Source: Rossellomorea marisflavi
GTDB taxonomy: Bacteria > Bacillota > Bacilli > Bacillales > Bacillaceae_B
Reading direction: 5' to 3'
DNA length: 64,000 bases
NCBI GenBank assembly: GCA_003667865.1
Contig: CP033051.1
Coordinates: 321,501 to 385,500, forward strand
Program-made: the position numbers and the translations under genes
The notes under the pieces: generated by a model
The model's input: the letters and a program-made list of their open reading frames with translations, nothing else
Told to the model about the DNA's origin: nothing
Databases searched by the model: none
Part shown: in pieces, positions 24,607 through 33,100 of the stretch
Layout: the number at the start of each line of letters is the position of its first letter
Position numbering within the stretch: position 1 is the first letter of the stretch

Positions 24607-25224
24607 TTATCCCTCACTTTCTTTTTGCTTAATATAGTCAATCCATTGATGCCCACTAGGAAATTGCTCATATAACGCGTCCTTTAACCAATTTCTCTCT
24701 TCTCGTTGTAAAAAAGGGAGTGTATTGTATAAATCAACATAATCCTTGTCCCTTACCTTAGAACTACCACCTTTATACAAAAGCTGAATTTCTGGTCTTA
24801 AATAAGGTGTTCCGTCATGAGTTTCATTTCCTATTCCTTCTATAGATTTTCGGATGGTTGGTTTGCGTTTATATAACCACATACCATCTTCCGAGTCTAA
24901 GATCATAATCTGAAAAGCCCAAAAATGTTGATTCGGATCTCGTACCCAAAGATTATCAATATGTGAGGGTAATTCCTCATGGTGCTGCCAAGGGATTAAA
25001 GTGCCTTTAAATGCCTGATATAACGCCCAATCTTTCGACAGATGTCTATGAAGAGTACGGTGATGTTCTCGAAAAATGACAATATCAAGATCATCGTGTT
25101 CTCTTGTTTGCTTTCCAATATGTAAATCCAATGCCCATCCTCCTGCAACCCACCATGAAAACGAAAAATCCTGAAAAATTTCTTTAACAGCGTCAACAGA
25201 AAGCGGCTTCCACATGTCACTCAA
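24607..25224 (-). CDS. Nucleotidyltransferase-fold protein (aminoglycoside/lincosamide adenylyltransferase-like)
   Basis: A protein of about 205 residues with the nucleotidyltransferase signature WWVAGGWALDLHIGKQTREH followed by DDLDIVIF, where the D-x-D pair binds metal. Later motifs DGTPYLRPEIQLLYKGG and RDKDYVDL also fit the AadB/LinA-like group that adenylylates antibiotics. Whether it confers resistance cannot be read from sequence; many chromosomal members have no known substrate. The start is uncertain: TTG after GGTGGGG is used here, and an ATG three codons on is the alternative. Confidence 0.75.
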   Translation of the reverse strand: MSDMWKPLSVDAVKEIFQDFSFSWWVAGGWALDLHIGKQTREHDDLDIVIFREHHRTLHRHLSKDWALYQAFKGTLIPWQHHEELPSHIDNLWVRDPNQHFWAFQIMILDSEDGMWLYKRKPTIRKSIEGIGNETHDGTPYLRPEIQLLYKGGSSKVRDKDYVDLYNTLPFLQREERNWLKDALYEQFPSGHQWIDYIKQKESEG

Positions 25225-25466
25225 AAACCCCACCTCATCTCTTATAACCTATCAAATTATAATGCATTTTTTTCCAGTGGTATAGAGCCCTTCGAAGGTA
25301 ATCTTTGTAGTCGATTTATTCCTTATACAAATCTACTCATAACCCAGTCCGTTTTGGTAGTAAATCCTACGAGCACTATTAATAGCATAAATACCATGGT
25401 TCTTATTATAATAAAGGAGTTATGTATATTTTGAATCTTAAAAAAATGTAGAAAGGTTGTTTTCAT

Positions 25467-26477
25467 ATGTCACAAAACCAATCAGCTTCTTCTTTTAAAA
25501 CAGCTAGTGAAATATCTAAAGATGGATCGTTCAAACGCCAAACGAATAGATTTGTGACACCTTTTGGGAATGAACAAGGACAGCTTCCCGTTGAAAAGGA
25601 CCGCTATCGTCTTATCTGGTGTGCTGCCTGTCCATGGGCTCATCGTACCGTTATTGTTCGCAGTATCTTAGGACTAGAGGATGCCATTAGTTTAGGAACG
25701 GTCAGTCCGATGCGACCAAGGCTTGAACATGTTGACTGGGCATTTTCTTTAGACACTAATGAAGTCGATCCTGTATTAAATATTCAATACTTAAGTGAAA
25801 TCTATCGTAAAACAGACCCAGATTATACCGGAAGACCAACAGTACCCGTTATGATTGATCTAGAGACACGTGAAGTCGTAAACAATGACTACTTTACATT
25901 AACCAATTACTTTGAAACAGTTTGGTCTCCGTTCCATAAAGTAGGTGCACCAGATTTATATCCAGAGCATCTTCGTAAGGATATTGACGAATTAAATGAT
26001 ATTATTTTCCACGATATTAATAATGGTGTATACAAATGTGGATTTGCAAACTCGCAAGAAAGCTATGAAGCTGCTTTTGATGCCCTTTTCGCAAGACTCG
26101 ATGAACTTGAAAAACGGTTATCTACAAAACGCTTCTTACACGGTGACTATATTACGGATTCTGATGTTCGTCTATACACAACACTCGCTCGTTTTGATGC
26201 AGCCTATTACAACGGATTCAATACAAACCGTAATCTAATAAGAGAGTTTCCGAACCTATGGGGGTATGCTCGTGACCTCTATCAAACTCCTGGTTTTGGA
26301 GATACGACTGATTTTGATGCGATTAAAAGACATTATCATGTTTCCATTACCATCAACACAGATAAAAGTGAGGTTCAAATTTTACCAAAAGGGCCTGATC
26401 TAGCTGTTTGGAATTCTGAGCATAACCGTCATGAGCTCAGTAAGAAAGAAGAAAAATTCCTAGTTGTTTCAAAATAA
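25467..26477 (+). CDS. Glutathionyl-hydroquinone-reductase-like protein (Xi-class GST, YqjG/ECM4 family)
   Basis: A 336-residue protein with an N-terminal thioredoxin-like domain and C-terminal GST-type helices. The active-site region reads LIWCAACPWAHRTVIVRSIL; the cysteine before PWAHR is the catalytic one. Other family marks are GRPTVPVMIDLETREVVNND, DINNGVYKCGFA and SDVRLYTTLARFDAAYYNGF. Family enzymes reduce glutathionyl-hydroquinones. Bacillaceae normally use bacillithiol instead of glutathione, so the true co-substrate here is open. With mhqED and ohrA it suggests strong quinone/peroxide defence in this region. It probably forms an operon with the next gene. Confidence 0.88.
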   Translation: MSQNQSASSFKTASEISKDGSFKRQTNRFVTPFGNEQGQLPVEKDRYRLIWCAACPWAHRTVIVRSILGLEDAISLGTVSPMRPRLEHVDWAFSLDTNEVDPVLNIQYLSEIYRKTDPDYTGRPTVPVMIDLETREVVNNDYFTLTNYFETVWSPFHKVGAPDLYPEHLRKDIDELNDIIFHDINNGVYKCGFANSQESYEAAFDALFARLDELEKRLSTKRFLHGDYITDSDVRLYTTLARFDAAYYNGFNTNRNLIREFPNLWGYARDLYQTPGFGDTTDFDAIKRHYHVSITINTDKSEVQILPKGPDLAVWNSEHNRHELSKKEEKFLVVSK

Positions 26478-26489
26478 GGAGTGAAACAG

Positions 26490-26990
26490 ATGATGATACG
26501 TGATGCGTTACTTCAAGAATTGGACCTCATTCGAGAGCAACGAGTACAAGCATACGAAGAGCACGCAAGGGTGCTGCCAGAGGAGCATTGGTTGGCACTA
26601 AAAAAAGCTATTTCTTCTGCAGTGGATACTCACGAAGGTGTAGAGCTCATCGTTGCTGAAGAGGACGGTGCTATCCTTGGCAGTGTTGTATTGTTTCCTC
26701 CGAACACCGACGCATATGAAGGCTATGTTGAGGAACTAGATTATTATGAAATCCGAATGTTAGCTGTAGATCCAGCCGCACGTGGAAAAGGTGTCGCCTC
26801 TGCTCTCATCCAGGAGTGCATTGACCGTACGAAAGCAAAAGGATATGACGCGATTGGCCTGCACACAGGTGAATTCATGAAAAGTGCCATGCGCTTATAT
26901 GAAAGAATGGGCTTTCAACGTCTCCCTCAATATGACTTTGAGCCTGCAAATGACGGTATTATTGTTAAGGCATTCAAACTTACTTTTTAG
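26490..26990 (+). CDS. GNAT-family N-acetyltransferase
   Basis: A 166-residue acetyltransferase with the acetyl-CoA loop RMLAVDPAARGKGVASALI and the C-terminal YERMGFQRLPQYDFEP. The acceptor substrate is unknown. It starts 12 bp after the GST-like gene, with AAGGAG 8 nt before the first of two ATGs, so it is the second gene of that transcript. A terminator follows. Confidence 0.85.
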   Translation: MMIRDALLQELDLIREQRVQAYEEHARVLPEEHWLALKKAISSAVDTHEGVELIVAEEDGAILGSVVLFPPNTDAYEGYVEELDYYEIRMLAVDPAARGKGVASALIQECIDRTKAKGYDAIGLHTGEFMKSAMRLYERMGFQRLPQYDFEPANDGIIVKAFKLTF

Positions 26991-26991
26991 T

Positions 26992-27022
26992 AGACTTACC
27001 TATTGCGGGTAAGTCTTTTTTT
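26992..27022 (+). terminator. Terminator after the acetyltransferase gene
   Basis: AGACTTACC-N7-GGTAAGTCT with a run of seven T. Confidence 0.9.
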
Positions 27023-27110
27023 GTTTGAAAAATATTTTACGTTTTTTGTAACCCTATTTGATATCTTTTCGTCTAAAAACTTGAACAATAAAATTTGGAG
27101 GAATATACCA

Positions 27111-28085
27111 ATGAAAAAGACCATGATAACTAGTGTTTTAAGTTTGGTATTAGCCGGAGCCACATTCACCCCTACGTTCGCAGCAGTAGATGGTAACTGT
27201 GAAGAAGGAGAAGTAACATGTCTTGAAGTGATTGAAAAATCTTTAACCATCAACGAGAAATATTCCTTTTTAAACGAAAAAGAGATCTTTAAAGGCAAGT
27301 CTGATGGAGAAGCACATCTAGAAGATCATATGACACGTGCACAATTAGCGGTTGTTCTCGACCGTATGCTCGAATTAGATTCAGATAGGGATGTACATTT
27401 TACAGATGTAAAAAACCACTGGGCTCAAGATGAGATCACATCTGTTGTTGCTGCTGGCTATATGGAAGGAAAAGATGGACTCTTTAATCCCAACCAAACA
27501 GTAACTTTAGAAGAGCTTGCGCAAGTTCTTGTTAACGTTGTAGAGTTGAACACAGATGAATATGCATCAATCTGGTTACCTGGATCAGACTGGGCTCAAG
27601 GGTATCTAGCTGCAGCATTAACAGAAGACCTACTGGCAAAATCAGATGATTATATGGTCAAGGCAACTCGTGCTGAACTTGTTTACGGGATCTATCGTGC
27701 TCATAACCTCTTGTTTCACAATGGCGGAATCGTAGCAGGAACACTTGAGCCATCCTTAGATTATGAAAAAAAAGAAGATGGTTCAATTGAATTCACCTAT
27801 ACCGTAAAAAATCAAACGGAAAAAGAACAGACTTTAGCGTTTAGCAGTGGACAACGTTTTGACTATAAGCTGTTCAAAGACGGAAAAGAGATCTACCAAT
27901 ATTCGATGGATAAACTGTTTATGCTAGAGTACGCAGAAATCTTTTTAGCTCAAGGTGAAGAGCTTTCATTTAAGGACACGTTACGAGACCTAAAACCAGG
28001 AAAGTATGAAATTGAGTTTTGGTTAGCGGATAAAGAACAGGCATGGCCGGATTCTCGGGTTCGGGTTGGGTTTGAGGTTAAGTAG
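27111..28085 (+). CDS. Secreted SLH-domain protein with a BsuPI-like domain
   Basis: A 324-residue protein. It has a signal peptide (cleavage after TFA near residue 24), two SLH-type segments (about 60-185; MTRAQLAVVLDRML, HWAQDEITSVVAAGYMEGKD, FNPNQTVTLEELAQVLV), and a C-terminal domain of about 110 residues. The last reads FTYTVKNQTEKEQTLAFSSG, then GQRFDYKLFKDGKEIYQYSM, the pattern of the intracellular proteinase inhibitor BsuPI family. SLH segments bind pyruvylated wall polymer, so the inhibitor-like domain is displayed on the cell surface. I start at the ATG behind TTTGGAGG that opens the signal peptide. A third SLH repeat is weak or missing. Confidence 0.82.
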   Translation: MKKTMITSVLSLVLAGATFTPTFAAVDGNCEEGEVTCLEVIEKSLTINEKYSFLNEKEIFKGKSDGEAHLEDHMTRAQLAVVLDRMLELDSDRDVHFTDVKNHWAQDEITSVVAAGYMEGKDGLFNPNQTVTLEELAQVLVNVVELNTDEYASIWLPGSDWAQGYLAAALTEDLLAKSDDYMVKATRAELVYGIYRAHNLLFHNGGIVAGTLEPSLDYEKKEDGSIEFTYTVKNQTEKEQTLAFSSGQRFDYKLFKDGKEIYQYSMDKLFMLEYAEIFLAQGEELSFKDTLRDLKPGKYEIEFWLADKEQAWPDSRVRVGFEVK

Positions 28086-28183
28086 AGCGATACAATAGAT
28101 TGTTCTATAATCAGATGTCTTTCTCATTTAGCTATAGAACTTCCTCTTATGATCCTAAATACTCTGTCGAAACTCCAGAAAAA

Positions 28184-28219
28184 GAACGTTCAGGACCACA
28201 CTGCTCTTGAACGTTTTTT
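28184..28219 (+). terminator. Terminator after the SLH-BsuPI gene
   Basis: AACGTTCA and TGAACGTT form the stem, followed by TTTTTATTTG. Confidence 0.8.
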
Positions 28220-28389
28220 ATTTGTTTATTTATATAAACTCTATCCTCACAGTGACCTATTGCTACAATTTTTCTATTCATAAACTTTTAGCAAAAGATA
28301 TTTGTAATACTAGTGATACATAACTATTTTTTATATAAATCATATGATATTCCCCAATAGATTTATGGATTAAAGGTTCCTCAATACAT

Positions 28390-28420
28390 AGAAAGAGGCG
28401 TCACAAGGACGCCTTTCTTT
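28390..28420 (-). terminator. Terminator of the SLH-cohesin gene
   Basis: AAAGAGGCGTC pairs with GACGCCTTTCTTT around a 4-nt ACAA loop. Confidence 0.8.
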
Positions 28421-28437
28421 GAAGGGTATTTTATTTT

Positions 28438-29991
28438 TCATTTATATAAATAACGATACACAATTGCGGCGGCATGGGCCCTAGTTGAATTTTCAAGCGG
28501 AGCAAATGTACCATCATTTCTACCGTGCATTAATCCATGTTTCATAGCAATTGCTACCGTACTTCTGGCATATTCAGAAATGGTATCCTGATCTTTAAAG
28601 TGAGAGAGTATGTCCGTAATCTCTGATTGAGTAATTGTTTTTAGTTCTTCTTGATATACAGCACGTACAAGTATAGCCGTCATTTGTTGACGGGTAATAG
28701 AATCATTTGGATTGAATTTTCCGTTACTACCTTTAACGAGTCCAGCCTTATATGCAGTTTCCACATATGTTGCATACCAGGTATCGGCTCCGACATCACG
28801 AAATGGTATAGTAGATGAATCCTCTAATGGTAAGTTCAACATTTCAACTACCATTTTTGTAAATTGCGCACGTGTAAGATGGTGATCGGGCCTATAGAAA
28901 TCCTCCGTGAATCCCTTTACGATTCCTTGTGCAGCAATACTTTCAATTTCTTTTTTCGCCCAATGAGATTGAATATCAGCAAATGTAATGGAATTGTTTA
29001 ACACTGCATAAATACTAAAATGTGATAATCGTATGCGAAGTGTGTTCGATGCATAGTCAATTACACCTCTTACCTGCTCCCATTCTTCTGTTTTTTCATT
29101 GAAGTGATACACGGAGAGTTTCTCTTTATCTGTACTACTTGCAGGTATCGGGAAGGAAACTGTAACTGGCTGTCCAAAACTTGTTCCTGAAGGTCCAAAG
29201 TGATACACTTCATCAGCAAAGGATAAAGTTGTTCCTTTCAAGGACAGTTTTTTTGACTGTTCAACTTGTAACTTCGTAATCGAAATGTCTCTTTCTTGAG
29301 TCAGTGCATCAGGCGGGATTTGAAGAGTTAATCCCTCACTTTGAACTACTCCGCCTACTTCATTCATTGTCTTTACGACGGGTTTCCCACTTATCGTTAC
29401 ACCTAAATCTTCTAATACGTCTTCGTCTATAACAGGTGCTGGGCTTTGTTGTTGAGGTTCTGGTTTATTGGATATTGGTCGGTCATTGTTATCGTTGTCT
29501 CTATCTTGTTTTGTTATAGAAATCACAAGCTTTTTCTCATCTAGTGTCACCAATTGATTTGAATTATCCTCAAATACAACTAACTCACCTTTAGCAATCA
29601 CTTCCGTTGATCCTGACTTTTGTGCTTCGAATGTAATCTCTACAAATTCTATATCTCCATCTACGGGTTCCTTTACCGCGGATGCAATAATGATTTCACC
29701 TTTCTCTTTATCTAGTTTTTTCACAAGAAAGTTACCATTAAAGGGACCTTTAAGCTGTATATCGTCTTCTGAAACGAGTAAGCTGTTAGGGTCAAAAGTT
29801 ATGACTGTTTCAATTCCTTTTACATTTTCTATACCATTGACATCTAGAGTCACTACAGTTTCCTTTTCTTCTTCTATGGAAGAATGAGTTGTATCTAATT
29901 TTATTTCTGCACTGCCTGCTCCTTTTACTTCATAAGGAAGAGTTGATAGAAAAAGAATAACAAGCATTGCAAAGGACAATATTTTTCTCAT
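28438..29991 (-). CDS. Secreted SLH protein with cohesin-like domain
   Basis: A 517-residue surface protein. It has a signal peptide (about 1-24), a cohesin-like beta-sandwich (about 28-158; VTLDVNGIENVKGIETVITF and VEITFEAQKSGSTEVIAKG), an Asn/Asp/Pro/Gln linker, a ZU5-like domain (about 195-320; LTLQIPPDALTQERDISITK, then RIRLSHFSIYAVL) and three C-terminal SLH repeats (about 335-517; HWAKKEIESIAAQGIVKGF, RAQFTKMVVEML, MTAILVRAVY). The SLH part should anchor it to the wall polymer, leaving the cohesin-like part to hold partners. The upstream giant protein, on the same strand, ends in a dockerin-like segment. TTAGGAGG precedes the ATG. Confidence 0.82.
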   Translation of the reverse strand: MRKILSFAMLVILFLSTLPYEVKGAGSAEIKLDTTHSSIEEEKETVVTLDVNGIENVKGIETVITFDPNSLLVSEDDIQLKGPFNGNFLVKKLDKEKGEIIIASAVKEPVDGDIEFVEITFEAQKSGSTEVIAKGELVVFEDNSNQLVTLDEKKLVISITKQDRDNDNNDRPISNKPEPQQQSPAPVIDEDVLEDLGVTISGKPVVKTMNEVGGVVQSEGLTLQIPPDALTQERDISITKLQVEQSKKLSLKGTTLSFADEVYHFGPSGTSFGQPVTVSFPIPASSTDKEKLSVYHFNEKTEEWEQVRGVIDYASNTLRIRLSHFSIYAVLNNSITFADIQSHWAKKEIESIAAQGIVKGFTEDFYRPDHHLTRAQFTKMVVEMLNLPLEDSSTIPFRDVGADTWYATYVETAYKAGLVKGSNGKFNPNDSITRQQMTAILVRAVYQEELKTITQSEITDILSHFKDQDTISEYARSTVAIAMKHGLMHGRNDGTFAPLENSTRAHAAAIVYRYLYK

Positions 29992-30129
29992 ATGTACCTC
30001 CTAAAATAGTTATTCAAATTACTGTTCATAATTGTCTCTATGGTACTATTACCAAATGCTCCAAATTCCTTATAATACCTCTTTAGTTGGGAAAGAAATA
30101 TTAAATCTTCTGGAATTTATATAGAACAA

Positions 30130-30156
30130 GATGCCGAGCCGAAATAGCTCGGCATC
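30130..30156 (-). terminator. Terminator of the giant surface-enzyme gene
   Basis: The perfect 10-bp stem GATGCCGAGC / GCTCGGCATC has a 7-nt loop. The following T-rich tract on the minus strand is weak, so read-through into the SLH-cohesin gene is possible. Confidence 0.65.
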
Positions 30157-30164
30157 CCTATATA

Positions 30165-33100
30165 TTACTCTGTAATAACAGACAGTCCTTGTTCCTCTAA
30201 TAGAGAAATGAAATCATCTAACGTACCCACTTCATATGTGTGTAGAACTCCATTTTCTTTGTAATTTTTTGCTAAATAAATGAAGTCTGTTCCATCAACC
30301 TGTTCGCTACCATTGAAATCTGAGAATTCTGCTGTTTCCATGTATTCATCTACAAACTTTGTTAAATCAAGTAATTGAATAACATCGTCTTCTGCTGAAA
30401 TGGCAGTTGCTTGTGTATCACCAGTTAGTAGATTGAAGTGGATTTCTAGTGATTCACCTTCAACTACATTGAAGATATATGGTCTCTCTGTTTCTTCAAT
30501 GTTTTTATTAATTGCCATCGCTGATAGATAACGGTCCCGATCAGCAAAGAACATGTAGTGGCCTGGCTCAAGATTCATTGTATATTCTCCCGATGCATCT
30601 GTTACAAACTCTCCTGCTTTTTTAACCTTGTTTGTTTCAATATCTACCTTCATGGCCACAATTCGTGCACCAGAATTATCATTTATTGTTGTATTGCTTG
30701 CTGCATCATAATCTCCATCACGTCCTTCAAGAGAAACTTTACCTGTAATCCCTGGTTCCACAAGAATCGTCGCAGTTACAGAGCTTTCTGGTACATCAGT
30801 AGACACGATTTCTGATGAAACAACCTTTGCGTCCTTGAAAGAAACAGATGCTTCTTCGTTGTTTTCTCCAATTACAGTGAGTGGGATTGTAATTATTGCA
30901 TCACCGTTTACCACCGTTTTACTTGCAAAGCTCACAGTTAGCTTCCCTTCATCAAGTTTGCTAGTATCAGAGATTAATTGAAAATCTGTACCTTCAAATG
31001 CACCGAAGTCAATAATATCAGCTAACTCTCCCTCCTGAAGCTTTAGAGTATCTGGAGTAAACTCTAGGATAAACTCCATTCCTTGAATTTGTTCCAAATC
31101 TTCGATCGTGATTGCTGCATGGACAGCTTGACCATCCTTCTTAATGACACCTTCCGTTACACCTGATCCTATAAATTCTGTTTTAGAAGCTAATTTTGCT
31201 TTTGACAGCTCAAAGGAATCTACCACTTCACCATCAATATTTGTTGTTTCAATAATTAATTTATTACCATCTACTTTAATCGCTGAGAACACTTGCTTAT
31301 CTTCACCGTAAAGGAAATCGATATAGCTATATTTTTCTTCAGGATAGAATTTAGGACCTGAAGAGCCACCGATCATGTATAAGGTTCCCTCTCCTTTTTC
31401 AACTGGAACACCATCATTCATGCTATAGGTTCTTGCATAGGCATGGTCATGACCAACAAGTGCTAAATCAACACCTAATTCCTCAATTACAGGTGCAAAG
31501 ATTTTTAACGTTGCATCAGCACCGCGTAATGGATTACTGTGATATGGTGCTCTGTGGAACATGACCACTTTCCACTTTTTGTCTGTATTACTCATATCTT
31601 GGCGCAACCACTCTGCTTGAGCTTGCATAGAATCCGCACCAAACTCAGAGTTAAGCATCGCGAAATGAACATCTCCATAATCAAATGAATATACCCATTC
31701 TTCTTCACCAGCTAATCCATTTTCTGGATTCGCGAAAAATGCTTTAAAGAAATTCTCCCCTTCACCATATACATCATGGTTTCCAAGTACTGCCTGCATT
31801 GGTAAATTGGCAGTTTGTCCTTCAATAGCATCAAAGAAATATTCCCACTGCTCCATTTTAGCTGCATCATCTACAATATCACCGCCATGTAGCATAAATT
31901 TTGCTTCTGGATATTTTGTCCTCGCAGCGTTAAATACTTGTCCATAAATTTGATTTCCTTCCCAATTCGCTGCCTGAGAATCTGCTGTAAAAAGGAATGT
32001 AAATGGTTCATTTGTTTCAGGCTCCGTTGTGAATGTATACGGATCAGACCAACCATGCTCTGTACCACTTCCGACACGATAGGTGTACGTCGTGTTTGGC
32101 GATAAATTTCTCACTGTTCCTTCATGAATTCTCATTTCCCCACTAACATCGACCACAAGCTGACTTTCCCCATGAACTTGTTGTACATTTTCTGCATCAA
32201 AGCTAGTAAATTCAGATGACTTTACAAATTGTATAACTGAATTCGTGATTGTTGGAAGAGTTCTCCATGTTACACTTTGCGTCGTTTTAGGACTTTCCTT
32301 CCATGAAAGAATAACGTGCTCCGGCTTTTCAATCCCTAACTGTGGTACGATGGTGAAGGCTTTAACGGTACTTACTTGTCCCTCTTTAACTGCTTGGATC
32401 TCAAAATCCAACTCAGCTAATGATAGAAGGTTTGTTTTTAACTCTCCATTCGTATCTGTAACTCCTAGAGGTGAAGGCATAGTATTTACCGCAACCTCAG
32501 ATGCTAAAACATACCCAATGGATCCATTCTTTAAATAAACCTCTATGAAAGAATCTCCTTCCCCTTTTACATATACAAGGGTACTCTTTTCTAATGATGT
32601 AAGGACTTCTGATTGATTGTCTGCATTTTTGTAGATAGGAGCTGTATCTGTTAGGACCTCAGCATACTTCGTAATACTAGAAGGATTTAAGATATTTACT
32701 TCAGCTCCTTCTATAGGTGCTCCTTCTTCATTTTTTACAGTGACAATCGAATGTGAATCAATAGACAGACCTTTAATATCTGTTGTAAATTTATAAGCTA
32801 TTGGGGAGATATAAGGTTTGTGGAACGTTTTCTTCTCATCACCTCTTACATAAGTAAACAATCCATTTTTTAATTCAATCTTGATCTCATGATTCGTGAT
32901 TGAACTAGCTTTGAAAGGTATCTTGGCAATCACATCAGTTGCTGAAAGACTTGTATTGCCATCCAACTTTGTTGTGTTGATGATGATTTCGCCGGTTGTA
33001 TTATCAACCGAAAGAACTTCAATATTTTCAGCTGTTATGTTCGGACCCGCATTAATTTGCACACCAGCAGTGGTATTGTCTTGATCTACAACTTTCACAA

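Larger units (their letters stand above)
28086..28437. other. Intergenic stretch between convergent surface-protein genes
   Basis: The 352 bp hold two terminators (annotated separately) and AT-rich filler. I find no gene. Confidence 0.6.
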
